Positions 28,756 to 38,258 of a stretch of 54,048 bases of DNA are shown one piece after another (the stretch's first letter is position 1; each line of letters starts with the position of its first letter). The DNA is from JAJVIP01 sp964405835 (lineage in GTDB: Bacteria; Elusimicrobiota; Elusimicrobia; F11), in the NCBI GenBank assembly GCA_964405835.1, contig CAYOPN010000010.1:1-54048 (forward strand). Reading direction: 5' to 3'. The position numbers and the translations under genes are program-made. The notes under the pieces were generated by a model. The model was not told the DNA's origin. It worked only from the letters and a program-made list of their open reading frames with translations, and ran no database searches.

Positions 28756-30626
28756 TTTGGATGTTTCTCCATGAACTGAAGAATGCCGGCGATCAAACTT
28801 TCGGCGACTTGCCGTTGGGTCTTTGGAGACATGAGCAGCTCTTCGTATTCGGGCAAGATGAGAAATGCGGTTTCCAGTAAGAGCGACGGCATCTGGGTGC
28901 CGCGGCACACCGCCAGGTTCGAACGCCACAGTCCCTCGTCGCGAAACCCCGTTTTTACGCCGTACACATCGTGGACCGCTTCCGCCAGCGCGTGGCTCTG
29001 CGGCTGGTAATAATGGACGCTGAAGCCCTGCACTTCGCGCGGGTTCTGACCTTCGCCGCACGCGTCGGCATGGATGCTGATGTAAAGATGCGCCTTGTCC
29101 CGCCAGGCCGCGTTCACGCGTTCCTGCAGCGAAATTTCCCTTGAGCCGTCCTGGATCATTACCACATCGGCGCCGCGCCGCTCCATTTCTTTTTTCGCGA
29201 CCTGCGCGATCGCGAGCGTCACCGAGGCCTCGGTGTTCCCCCATGGCCCGATGGTGCCGAAGCTGAGCGGCGAGTGTCCTGCGTCAAGCGCCACCCGCAA
29301 GCCGCGCATCGAGCCGCCCTTGCTTGCGTGCGGCGGACGATGACGGATTTCAAGCACAAGCGTGGTGCCATCGTAACGAACGTCGTATCCCCACGGTTGG
29401 TTTTGTTTGGTGCGGATATCGAACACACAGGTCGTCGGCTCGCTTTGGAACCAGGTGATTTCATCAACGACCGAGTTTTTGGTTTTGTAGCGGATGCGGT
29501 CCGAGTCGGCGACCACGCCATAAATGGTGAGAAGCAAGCGGTGCGGGTTCGTGAACTGCTCCACGCGGTGCGCATGGCGGAATTGCAGCGGGACTTCGAC
29601 GATCGTGCTCGCTTCGGTCGCGTTCACGCGCAAGTTCCGCGTCACGCTGCGGGCGGGCAATGTGCCGGAGGGAAGATCGATGGCGGCGTTCCGTTTGATC
29701 CAGCTTTGGGAATTGCCCCCCACGTGCACGCGTAGAAAGTCTCCTTGCTCACCGGTGACCTCGAGGCGTGTGCCTTGCAGGCTGAACATGTTGTAGCCGT
29801 AATCGGAGTCGGGGCCGGTAAAAAGTACGCTGTCCTCCTTGAGTTCGACCATGCGCGGCGTTTTCCGTCGCTGCACGGTGATTCCTTCGGTGGTTTTCGA
29901 GGTAATACGTTTGCCGTCGCGCCGCTTCAGAGTAAAATTTATTTCGGCATTGTCAAATTTGTCATCGGATTTCACGACGTACTGCGCTTTGTAGACGCCT
30001 TCCACGGCGCTTGGTTGTTCTTCCATCGGCGTTGCTTCGTCCTGGTTCTTAAACCGGAACGAAGCTTTGCCGCCCGGAGCGCCTTGAATGGAAAGATTGA
30101 TCGTGTCGCCGGGCCGGACCACCATGCGCGAGCGCGGCGCGAGCACATCGATTTTTCCGTAGGTGGCGGAATAACTGGAGGGCGCGCCGGCGACATTGAC
30201 CGTGCGTGTGACGGTGGTCGAAGAAATGCCGTCGGAGGCGACAGCTTCGATTTTAAATTTCCCATCCTGAAACGGGATCATTTGCAGAAAGCCGCCGTTC
30301 GTGTGTGGTTTGACCGGGATCCCGTTCAACGTGAGCGTGGCCGTCGCCGGAACGACCGAGCCGAACACAAACGATTGTTTCACATTGGGTATGTTCTGTC
30401 CCTCGTAAGGCTGGACGATCCGTAGAAAAACTTCAGCACTTGCCAGTGTGCAACCCCACAGTGCCACAACCAAAATGGCAATTCCCCTCCCCGTCAGGGG
30501 AGGGGGTAGGGGTGGGGTTCCCCCGGAGCGATCGCTTCGGTTTTTCCCCACCCCTGTCCCCTCCCCGTTGGGGAGGGGTACTGTGTTTTTTGGAGTTGTC
30601 ATGTTCATTAAAGAGGCAGGCATCAT
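28752..30626 (-). CDS. N-acetylmuramoyl-L-alanine amidase with long N-terminal region
   Basis: A 624-residue exported zinc amidase that releases peptides from murein glycan. The Amidase_3 domain (about residues 445-615) has VALDAGHSP, ISIHADACGEG and the catalytic Glu in LLLETAFL. Before it lie Ig-like or SH3-like segments (about 65-320) and an AMIN-like region (about 330-430). The signal peptide core is IAILVVALWGCTLASA at about 49-64; everything before it (residues 10-48) comes from a family A repeat, so the start has been moved upstream by an insertion. The ATG at 30626 lies 2 bp after the previous stop. Confidence 0.88.
   Translation of the reverse strand: MMPASLMNMTTPKNTVPLPNGEGTGVGKNRSDRSGGTPPLPPPLTGRGIAILVVALWGCTLASAEVFLRIVQPYEGQNIPNVKQSFVFGSVVPATATLTLNGIPVKPHTNGGFLQMIPFQDGKFKIEAVASDGISSTTVTRTVNVAGAPSSYSATYGKIDVLAPRSRMVVRPGDTINLSIQGAPGGKASFRFKNQDEATPMEEQPSAVEGVYKAQYVVKSDDKFDNAEINFTLKRRDGKRITSKTTEGITVQRRKTPRMVELKEDSVLFTGPDSDYGYNMFSLQGTRLEVTGEQGDFLRVHVGGNSQSWIKRNAAIDLPSGTLPARSVTRNLRVNATEASTIVEVPLQFRHAHRVEQFTNPHRLLLTIYGVVADSDRIRYKTKNSVVDEITWFQSEPTTCVFDIRTKQNQPWGYDVRYDGTTLVLEIRHRPPHASKGGSMRGLRVALDAGHSPLSFGTIGPWGNTEASVTLAIAQVAKKEMERRGADVVMIQDGSREISLQERVNAAWRDKAHLYISIHADACGEGQNPREVQGFSVHYYQPQSHALAEAVHDVYGVKTGFRDEGLWRSNLAVCRGTQMPSLLLETAFLILPEYEELLMSPKTQRQVAESLIAGILQFMEKHPK
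30482..30580. repeat. Palindromic repeat family A, copy 3 (5' end of the amidase gene)
   Basis: Two hairpins, CCCCTCCCC-gtca-GGGGAGGGG and CCCCTCCCC-gtt-GGGGAGGGG, here point outward, with ggggtgggg and ccccacccc inside. They are translated on the minus strand as Pro/Gly-rich residues before the signal peptide. Confidence 0.83.
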
Positions 30627-30628
30627 AA

Positions 30629-33442
30629 TTAAAACGTAGGTCCCGCGCTGATATACCAGACGTCGGAACCGGTGCGCATGCGTTTGGCGTATTGCACGGT
30701 GATATTGAGTTGGAACGATTGCAGGATGAATGTGGGCCAGCTGATGCCAATGCCCGCCGCATTTTCAACCTGGTCCGCTTTAAACCGGTTGCGTTCGGTG
30801 GAATTGTCCCACGCGTAGCCGAAGTCGCCGAAAAGATTGAGATAAGCGGCCTTAAAGAAAAAGTCCGGAAAGAGAAACGCGGTGCGCGCGTTCAGGTATT
30901 TGATGCGCAACCGCAATTCCGCGGTGGCAACGGCCACGTTCGATTTTTTGTTGTTCAGCGCGTCCGACGGAACGGCGCGGACGCGGTCAATGCCGCCGAG
31001 ACGGAACACCTGGAAGTCCTCTCCCACGCTGCGGCCGAAGAACAGGCGCGAGGCCAGCGTGCTCTCGCGCGGGATCGGCACGTAATGCGTGCCTTCGATG
31101 ATTCCGGTCTTGTATTTCTGGTCGCCGCCATTGCTCTCAAACCCTTGTTGATAAACAAATCCGAGCCGGCTGCCTTTGGTCGGGACGAGGTAGCGCCCCG
31201 TGACTGTATCGAACTGGAGCATGCCGAGCACGAAGCGATCATGAAACCGTGTGTCGGATTCCTGGTCTTCAAAAAACACGTCCTTCCGGTCGGTGGTGCC
31301 GCCGCCCATGCTGACGGACGTCACGCGGTCGATGGGATACGTCATAAAACCGATGCCGGTGATTTCGCGACGCTGGGAGTCCTGATCAAAATCACGGTAG
31401 GCGCGCATGCTGCGGACCGCTGCGGTAAAGGTGGGCCGGTAGCGCGCGTACGTGTAGGCCATCGACAGGTCCATTACATCGCCACCCGAGGCGTATTGCG
31501 CCTGCTGCTGGAATTGATGGTTTCCAAGCATGTCGGAAAACTGCCAGATGTCCATGAGCACAAAACCGTCCACCGAGGAATAAAAGAAAAACGGAATGAA
31601 CAGGTCGGTGGACCCTTTGAACCGGTACGGCCGGCCGACGGACGAAAACAGCGGTGAATCATTTTTCTCGGGCCAATTCAGAATGGAGTTGGCGGCCGGC
31701 CGGCGCGCTTCGCCGACGCCCAGCTCTGCTTCCGGGAATTCCCACGTGCCTTTGTAGATATGTTTTTCGCCGGCGTTGAACCCGATGTAATAGATCGCAT
31801 TGTCGGCCGGAGAATAACGCGGGGAGAAACCGCCGCCGATGAAATTGGTGAGGCGCGTGTTGTTGCCGGCCGCGTCCTGCCGGTAGAGGTCGTAGCCGTA
31901 TTTTCCATTTTCATCGCGGTCGCGCACAAACAGAAACGATCCGTCCGGCATTGGTTCCGGTTCCATTTCTGTTCCGAGCAGATTGGTCAGTTCCTTTCTT
32001 TCTTTTGTGACCAGGTCGATCAAGAAAATATTCCATCCGTCCGGGTCCGAGTTGTCCGGCAGCATGACTTCGCCCGCGAACAAGACCTTTGTTCCGTCCG
32101 GTGTGAACACGGCGTCTTTTTCGCTCTGCGGCGAAGCGGTGATCCGTTCGATCAGTTGGCCTTTCCGGTCGATGATGTAGAGATCGTTGTAGCCCCGGTC
32201 GAGTCCGGCGCAGAGAATCCGGTCGCCGTCGACCGGCGAAAACACCGGTGACCGGATTTCGTCAAACGGCGTCTTGATGCGTTTCAGTTTTTTGCGTTTG
32301 AGGTCGAACAGGTACAAGCAGTCGCGCTGGGTTTTTTCGCCGGCGAACGCGAGCCAGCGGCCGTCGGGCGAAATGGAAAGGCCGCGCCCGCGTGTGTGAA
32401 GGTTTTCGTAATTGCGGTAACGGAGCGCCAGGATGGCCTTTTGTTTTCCGGTCGCGAGGTCCAGTGAATAGAGTTGATGCGGCCCGCCTTTGTCGCTGAA
32501 CATGTACACCGTTTTTCCGTCCGGCGATAGGACCGGTGACTCGTTGAAAATGGGAATGCCGTCGGACTTGGTCAATTTGGGGCCGTAGGACGTCGGCGAT
32601 TTCGCGGTCTTAAGAAACGCGCCGTATTTTTCCCCCATCCATTCGCGGAACCGGAAGTCGAACCGCTGCAGGTCGACGCCGACCACGTGTTCGAGCGCGC
32701 TCGAGACGTCGAAGAAATCTTTCATCGCCACCAGCAGCTGCTGGACTTTTTCTTTTCCGTATTCGTCTTCGAGAAACGTGATGGCCATGTCGCCGGTCTT
32801 GTAGCCGAGCGTGACCTGGTTGGGTTTGAGATGGGCGAAGCCTTGCAGTTCCGGCAGGATGGGCAATTGATTGTGCGCAAACGCGTCGCGAACCACCATG
32901 TCGCCCGTGGCGTCATCGATCGCCCCCGAGCCGAATTCGGCCATGCCCTCCATCATCCACAACGGATAAAACGGCGATTTGAGCAGCCGTATGGATTTCC
33001 ACCAGCCGCCGTAGAGCACGTTGAACTGGATCACGTGCGCGTATTCGTGGTAGATCACGTGCTTCATCCACTCTTCGGAGCCGTCGTTGAAAATCAAGAA
33101 ACGGTTTTTGAACGCTTCGGTGACGCCGCCGGTGCCTTCGCCGATCGAGACCACGTTGGTCTGCTCGAACTCGTTGTGGTTGGAATAAAAGAAGAACGGA
33201 GTGCGGCTTCCGACGAAAACGTCGTACTTTTCCCCCACTTCAGCCCAAGCCTTCTCCAGATAATGCGCCATCCGCGGAGCCATCATTTCGGTGGATTTGT
33301 CGTAATAAACGTCGAAGTGCGCGGTCTGGATTACCATCCATTTGAAGTCTTCGCGGCGCACATTGTTGTCGGCCGACAGAGGGGTAAGGACGAGGAAGGA
33401 GAAAATGAGAAATGGAGTGAATTTACGGTACGAAAACGGCAT
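30629..33442 (-). CDS. Gluzincin protease, TolB-type propeller and outer-membrane barrel in one protein
   Basis: A 937-residue exported protein. A signal peptide (FLIFSFLVLTPLSA) leads into a peptidase MA-like domain with zinc motif H132-EYA-H136 and a second Glu in MMEGMAEF (about 165). Residues about 295-590 hold six PD40 propeller blades (for example SPDGKTVYMFSD, SPDGRWLAFAGE, FTPDGTKVLFAGE). Residues about 620-937 are a BamA/D15-like barrel with the ending WYISAGPTF, Phe last, as for BAM clients. So the protease and propeller would be held at the outer membrane. It is the first gene of the leftward cell-wall run. Function unknown; no close named relative comes to mind. Confidence 0.85.
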   Translation of the reverse strand: MPFSYRKFTPFLIFSFLVLTPLSADNNVRREDFKWMVIQTAHFDVYYDKSTEMMAPRMAHYLEKAWAEVGEKYDVFVGSRTPFFFYSNHNEFEQTNVVSIGEGTGGVTEAFKNRFLIFNDGSEEWMKHVIYHEYAHVIQFNVLYGGWWKSIRLLKSPFYPLWMMEGMAEFGSGAIDDATGDMVVRDAFAHNQLPILPELQGFAHLKPNQVTLGYKTGDMAITFLEDEYGKEKVQQLLVAMKDFFDVSSALEHVVGVDLQRFDFRFREWMGEKYGAFLKTAKSPTSYGPKLTKSDGIPIFNESPVLSPDGKTVYMFSDKGGPHQLYSLDLATGKQKAILALRYRNYENLHTRGRGLSISPDGRWLAFAGEKTQRDCLYLFDLKRKKLKRIKTPFDEIRSPVFSPVDGDRILCAGLDRGYNDLYIIDRKGQLIERITASPQSEKDAVFTPDGTKVLFAGEVMLPDNSDPDGWNIFLIDLVTKERKELTNLLGTEMEPEPMPDGSFLFVRDRDENGKYGYDLYRQDAAGNNTRLTNFIGGGFSPRYSPADNAIYYIGFNAGEKHIYKGTWEFPEAELGVGEARRPAANSILNWPEKNDSPLFSSVGRPYRFKGSTDLFIPFFFYSSVDGFVLMDIWQFSDMLGNHQFQQQAQYASGGDVMDLSMAYTYARYRPTFTAAVRSMRAYRDFDQDSQRREITGIGFMTYPIDRVTSVSMGGGTTDRKDVFFEDQESDTRFHDRFVLGMLQFDTVTGRYLVPTKGSRLGFVYQQGFESNGGDQKYKTGIIEGTHYVPIPRESTLASRLFFGRSVGEDFQVFRLGGIDRVRAVPSDALNNKKSNVAVATAELRLRIKYLNARTAFLFPDFFFKAAYLNLFGDFGYAWDNSTERNRFKADQVENAAGIGISWPTFILQSFQLNITVQYAKRMRTGSDVWYISAGPTF

Positions 33443-33560
33443 GGCCCAAGTCTAACAGGGGTTTCCCAGGAGAAAAAGGGACTTTCTGTTAATTTGAATG
33501 TCTTCAAAATGTCACAGAATGATCCTCGTTATGTCACGACCCCATGGTAAGTACCTGGGT

Positions 33561-36308
33561 ATGAGCAAGAGAAATGCCGGATTCAGTTTGGTTGAGGTTC
33601 TGGTGAGCATCGCGGTGCTGATGTTCATTCTCGCCGGGAGTGCCGTGACGCTGCGGCTTCATGAGACCGGAAGGGTCAAGCAGCATGATGACTGGCAGAA
33701 TTATCAGGAACTGCAGAGCGTCCGGGAAAAGATCATCTATGAAGCCGGAACGGGGCGGTTTGAGCGTATGACGGAAACCGATGCGGACCGTACCCCGTTA
33801 GGCATGGAATCAAAATTTCGGATCACGTCCACGATCGGCCCAATGAGCCCCAACCAGACACGCGACGTCACTTTGACTATCACGCGTCAAACGGATCAAG
33901 GCGAGAAAACAAAGACTCTTACTTTTTCAGTCTCGAAGACCAGCAGCCGTGTCTCCGGAGCATTCATTAAGGTTCGAATTGTTAGCGCCCTTAATCCGTC
34001 GGAGGGCGTAGCGGGCATTTTGCTTACTTGTGCAGGGCATGATAATTCTGAGGTTTCCGCCACCACCGATGAAAACGGTCTTGCCATTTTGAGCGGTGTG
34101 AAATTGAACAAAGACGGGGTCAGTTTTTTGGCTGATGGCAGCCCGGCCCTTGCTTATTTTGATGGGAACGTGTTGACCAAGACGTTTCAAACAACCGAAA
34201 CCAAGTCGGGCGACACCGAAAGCACCTACTTTCGGACCCCCATCACTGTTTCTCCCCCCGCAAAATTACAAGGCCGGGTGACAGACAGCGAGACCGGGGC
34301 CCCCGTTCCCAACTACAAAATCCTGGTTCAGGGCGCGTACCACACCAATGACATGTCTCCCACCGTAATAACGGATGCGGACGGGAAATACTCCGTCAAT
34401 CTCATGTCCGGCCCTTATTATTATTTTTTGTTAGGGAACGGCATATACACGGGAGAAGGAACTCCTAGCGATCCGGCAAACCGGTATAGCAGTGCTCCAA
34501 CGGATTTTACGGTTAGCCAAGGACAAACGATGGTCAAGAACTTCGATGTCTTGCGACGCGGATCGTTTCGCGCCCAGGTGAAAGGCATCACGTTCGCGAA
34601 TGGAATGCTGGAGACCGATGGTCCGGTTTCTTCCGGAGTCGCATTTAAGCTGTTTCGCGACACGATAAATGTTTACCAGCATCCATCCGGAACATCTTCC
34701 AACATGGGGTACACGCAGGCAATGTCCCCTTTTCATTGGATGGAGACGTATGGGAAAGGAATGAAGGACATGGCGAGCACGGATGCATCGGGAATAATTC
34801 AAATTGATACGTTCGCCCCACTTGTGTTGGACCGCCGTTTCCCGCGCGGTGATCAATATATAAAGGGTTATATCCGGCCCAACGTGGCTTACGCAGAGCA
34901 AACGGACCAAAATTTGAGTCCCGCTTTTAGCTATGTTCCGGTCATGGTCTGGGGGCCCACCGCCGCTCCGCCTTGGTCTCTGGATGACGCGAAACTTTTC
35001 GCTTACCCCATGGGAGGAAATCTCGACTCCCTTGTATCAGGCGGCGAAGTCTTTCCCCAAGGCACCGACGTGAGCCGCTTTGACGTTCGTCTCTTTGCGA
35101 ACGGTTTGGACAGCCCCAACGCTCAGGGAAATCAGAAAGACCAAACACTCTATATTTTGAAGCATGATGTGTTATCGAATATTGCAGGAAAAGTTTATTC
35201 GACGCCCAGCGGAGGGCCAAGCGTTCCCTACCCGGCCGTCGGTTCAATCATTCTAACGCGCGAAGATGGGACCTTTCGCGGTTGTGCCAGCCTGGTGTAT
35301 TGGGAGGGTGTCACTTACGTGACCAGTGCCAGAAAAAACGAAGAGGGCACCACTGGCTGCGTGGTAAATTCTGTTATCCAGAGCGGAGAGAACGAGTTCC
35401 GTTTCGGCGAATCAACCCTGCGGCACGCCAATCAAGTGCCGATGCCCATTCTCCCCTCGGTTGGCGGAGAAAAAGCGAAGCTTCTTTTCAACGCCCGACA
35501 TGCACAATCGCTTCCTTTTCAGCTCACCGTTAATGGATGGACAAAAGTTGCTGACACGGGCGCTGACAGCGATTATCAACTTCTCCCTGCCAGTCAAGTT
35601 GATGTTTCCGGCATGAAATTACGGATGTTCCCGGTCGGAATCTCCTCTCCGGGCTTGAACACGACAGTCGACGTGATCGATGGCGAGGTCCTAACGAATA
35701 AGACGGCCTATGCGGGTTTTCAGGTGCTTACACCGGCGTTTTCGATTCCACCCGCCCAGACGGTTGACGTGGACATTCATGTTACCGGTGAAGAACCGGT
35801 GACCTACGCAACCATGAATCTTATTTACGAGGGACAAACGGGGGATGAATGGAGGGCGGCTTCTTTTCCGTTCGATCCAACGTGTTCCGCCTATAAGTTC
35901 TACGATTTCAATACCGCTTCGGGGCGTTATTTGGGCGAGCCGTTTCATCTTTTAAAACGGGCCGCCACAGGGAGCATCTATGGCCTCGTAACAGACGCGG
36001 CCACGCATGAACCTATTGTTGGAGCGACCGTCCGTGTTTGGAATTCTTACACAAACCAATGGGCCGACGTCACTCAAACCGTTGCAAACACCGGTCCGGG
36101 CGGTTACCATCAGTATGAGTTGAGCAACATCCCATTCTGGCCGTTCAAACAGGACAACGTGAAAATTGAAATCGTTCATACGGATTACGAACCCAAGACA
36201 TATAAAATGTCAGGGTATGACGGGGTCACCAAACAGGTGGATTTTCAGCTTCTTAAAAATGGCTCTCCCACGGTTGATATTGATGATGACGGAACTGGGG
36301 GCCTCTAA
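33561..36308 (+). CDS. Large type IV pilin-like protein with carboxypeptidase-regulatory-like domains
   Basis: A 915-residue protein with a class III/type IV prepilin start, MSKRNAG then FSLVEVLVSIAVLMFI: a short basic leader, cleavage after Gly, Glu at +5. I chose ATG 33561 because it gives the usual 7-residue leader. Beyond the helix are several Ig-like carboxypeptidase-regulatory repeats, such as LQGRVTDSETGAPVPNYKI with TDADGKYSVNL, and IYGLVTDAATHEPIVGATVR with GGYHQYELSNI. Its size suggests an adhesin on the pilus tip or a pseudopilus. First of three overlapping pilin-like genes; it is divergent from the barrel protein. Confidence 0.87.
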   Translation: MSKRNAGFSLVEVLVSIAVLMFILAGSAVTLRLHETGRVKQHDDWQNYQELQSVREKIIYEAGTGRFERMTETDADRTPLGMESKFRITSTIGPMSPNQTRDVTLTITRQTDQGEKTKTLTFSVSKTSSRVSGAFIKVRIVSALNPSEGVAGILLTCAGHDNSEVSATTDENGLAILSGVKLNKDGVSFLADGSPALAYFDGNVLTKTFQTTETKSGDTESTYFRTPITVSPPAKLQGRVTDSETGAPVPNYKILVQGAYHTNDMSPTVITDADGKYSVNLMSGPYYYFLLGNGIYTGEGTPSDPANRYSSAPTDFTVSQGQTMVKNFDVLRRGSFRAQVKGITFANGMLETDGPVSSGVAFKLFRDTINVYQHPSGTSSNMGYTQAMSPFHWMETYGKGMKDMASTDASGIIQIDTFAPLVLDRRFPRGDQYIKGYIRPNVAYAEQTDQNLSPAFSYVPVMVWGPTAAPPWSLDDAKLFAYPMGGNLDSLVSGGEVFPQGTDVSRFDVRLFANGLDSPNAQGNQKDQTLYILKHDVLSNIAGKVYSTPSGGPSVPYPAVGSIILTREDGTFRGCASLVYWEGVTYVTSARKNEEGTTGCVVNSVIQSGENEFRFGESTLRHANQVPMPILPSVGGEKAKLLFNARHAQSLPFQLTVNGWTKVADTGADSDYQLLPASQVDVSGMKLRMFPVGISSPGLNTTVDVIDGEVLTNKTAYAGFQVLTPAFSIPPAQTVDVDIHVTGEEPVTYATMNLIYEGQTGDEWRAASFPFDPTCSAYKFYDFNTASGRYLGEPFHLLKRAATGSIYGLVTDAATHEPIVGATVRVWNSYTNQWADVTQTVANTGPGGYHQYELSNIPFWPFKQDNVKIEIVHTDYEPKTYKMSGYDGVTKQVDFQLLKNGSPTVDIDDDGTGGL

Positions 36309-36862
36309 TTAAACGACCTGCTGCTGGCTTCACAGCGGTTGAATTTTTAATTGCGATCTGTGTTGTTTCCGTGGTTTTTATGCTGACCCGCATAAGCCTT
36401 AAGCTGGTTAATTGGGGCGTTTTTCAAGGGTCCCTTAATCAAATCGAAACCGACGCGCAAATTGAGATGTACAGCTTGAGCCGCAACATCCGTAACTGCC
36501 AAGAGATCGTATCGGTGAGCTCGGACACGCTCGTGTTGCGCACCTTCAATTTCGCTTCCTACGGGTATTCCGATCCGAATCTGGTGGATTCCGATAATTT
36601 GGGAATCATTACGTATCAATACCGCGCGGACACCAAAGGCCTGGAAAGACGCACCCAATTCCCCTCTTCGAATCAAACCAGCACTTCGCTGAAAAATGTC
36701 CTTATGCCGCCAAGTGACGCAACGCCCATATTCAAAGGAGGGCCGGCTCCCGATCCTCCCTATGACTATGTGGAAGTCATCCTGCAGGTGGCCCCTTCTT
36801 TTCGGAAAGAACTCCCACTGACATTCCGGAGAACGACCATGAAGCGGTCAAGGCCGAAATGA
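36308..36862 (+). CDS. Minor pilin-like protein with a non-canonical ATT start
   Basis: A 184-residue pilin-like protein. The prepilin signal reads KRPAAG then FTAVEFLIAICVVSVVFML, with Gly -1, Glu +5 and a hydrophobic helix. In this frame the last upstream stop is TGA at 36287, and between it and the signal there is no ATG, GTG or TTG. ATT at 36308 shares one base with the previous stop TAA and would give M-KRPAAG-FTAVEF, a leader of normal length. The first usual start (GTG 36371) lies inside the membrane helix and would destroy the signal. The stop overlaps the next gene in ATGA. Confidence 0.82.
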   Translation: MKRPAAGFTAVEFLIAICVVSVVFMLTRISLKLVNWGVFQGSLNQIETDAQIEMYSLSRNIRNCQEIVSVSSDTLVLRTFNFASYGYSDPNLVDSDNLGIITYQYRADTKGLERRTQFPSSNQTSTSLKNVLMPPSDATPIFKGGPAPDPPYDYVEVILQVAPSFRKELPLTFRRTTMKRSRPK

Positions 36863-38244
36863 TGAATCTCCGGAATTCCCGTGGCTCTTCGATAATTTCC
36901 GTTATTATTATCAGCGCCGTCATGGGCCTGCTGCTGCTGACTTTGTCAAAACAGGTCGCGTTCCGGTCAAAAAGTTCGGTTTACCTTCAGGGCCGGGACA
37001 ATGCGGTGCAGCTGGCCGAAACCGGAATGAACGATGCGCTGGCGCGGCTGTCCCTTGATCCGCGGAACATCGGAAATTTCAACGGCACGACCGTCACACT
37101 GCCCGACGGGGAATATCAGTTTTTTGTGGAGCAGCGGAACGACATCGTTCCCTTGGGCTATTACATCCGGACCGAGGCCACCGCCAAAGTTGGCGGAAAA
37201 TCTTATAAGTCCCGGCTTCACACTCATGTGGAAGTTTCAAATGTCGCGGAGTATTTTGCGGCCATTAAAGACGAGCTGGTCGTTTCGGCTGGCGTAAACG
37301 TCAGCCTGGGCCGGATTTACTCTCCAATCCTGACATTCAACACGGACCCTTCGCTCGTAACCACCGTCAAGTCCGCGCAATTTGTAAAGGCGGTTACACC
37401 TTCCTTGGATTGGTCCGACGCAACCAAGGCGCGCGTGGTTATCAGCGAACCTTCTTTCCCGGTTGACGTGGATACAATGGCCAAAGCGAACCAGCCGGTT
37501 AAATTGAATTCCCGGCTGGTTTTCCCGCAAATACTGGATTCCGATTTGGTGCGGTACAGGAAGCTCGCGCAGATAACGGAATTGGACCCGGTGGGGCATA
37601 CAAAATGTGATTTTACGGGAGACGTGGCGGCAGATGGGAAAGTCCATATTTTCCCCCCCGGGTATACGACGAACCTGGATCCGAACTACGACCGTTATGC
37701 GCGCCACAGCAATCTGAACGAGGACCACGTTTATTATTGCAATGATACCGTGAATGGCATGAAGGTGCAGGGGATTGTGCACGGCCAGGTCCTTTTTGTC
37801 AGCGAAGGGGACATTCACATCACGGGCAACATCACTTCTGCTGCCGCTGGTGATCTACCGGGGGCCGGGTCCGCCAGTTCTTCCACGGCGCATCAGGCAA
37901 TTCTTATTACGCCGAAAAGTGTTGTTATCGACAACACCTATTACGAGGCAGGTTGGACCACGCAAGAGACCCAAAGTATACAGGCGCTCATCATTGCGCC
38001 GGAAGGCGAGCTATATCCAAGACCTTACCTCAATACGGCCATTCACAGCCGTTTGAGTCTGAATTTTTTGGGCTCGTTGATATTGGGCCATTTATCAAGC
38101 AACCCGCCGACCAATCTGCGGTCAGTGTTTGATGGCAGCGCAGGACGCGTCTATGCCTACATGGAATCCCTAAAAAACAATCCCCCGCCTTACATCCCTA
38201 CAATCCGCCAAATCCATTACTCGTTCGAAGAGAACGACAATTAG
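36859..38244 (+). CDS. PilX-like pilus assembly protein
   Basis: A 461-residue protein with an N-terminal pilin-like helix (RGSSIISVIIISAVMGLLLLTL) lacking the Glu at +5, as in PilX/GspK-type minor pilins. A repeated helical region with QLAETGMNDALARL follows, as is typical of PilX, and then a long beta-rich part (about 110-440). It overlaps the previous gene by 4 nt. The three genes probably make a minor pilin complex; the major pilin and the assembly ATPase are not in the window. It converges with rpsA, 14 bp apart. Confidence 0.82.
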   Translation: MMNLRNSRGSSIISVIIISAVMGLLLLTLSKQVAFRSKSSVYLQGRDNAVQLAETGMNDALARLSLDPRNIGNFNGTTVTLPDGEYQFFVEQRNDIVPLGYYIRTEATAKVGGKSYKSRLHTHVEVSNVAEYFAAIKDELVVSAGVNVSLGRIYSPILTFNTDPSLVTTVKSAQFVKAVTPSLDWSDATKARVVISEPSFPVDVDTMAKANQPVKLNSRLVFPQILDSDLVRYRKLAQITELDPVGHTKCDFTGDVAADGKVHIFPPGYTTNLDPNYDRYARHSNLNEDHVYYCNDTVNGMKVQGIVHGQVLFVSEGDIHITGNITSAAAGDLPGAGSASSSTAHQAILITPKSVVIDNTYYEAGWTTQETQSIQALIIAPEGELYPRPYLNTAIHSRLSLNFLGSLILGHLSSNPPTNLRSVFDGSAGRVYAYMESLKNNPPPYIPTIRQIHYSFEENDN

Positions 38245-38258
38245 CTAACGAGCACAAC

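Noticed and set aside
13020..30580. Repeat families A-D as a degraded CRISPR array
   Set aside because: Copies are kilobases apart, palindromic themselves, have no regular spacers and no cas genes are present.
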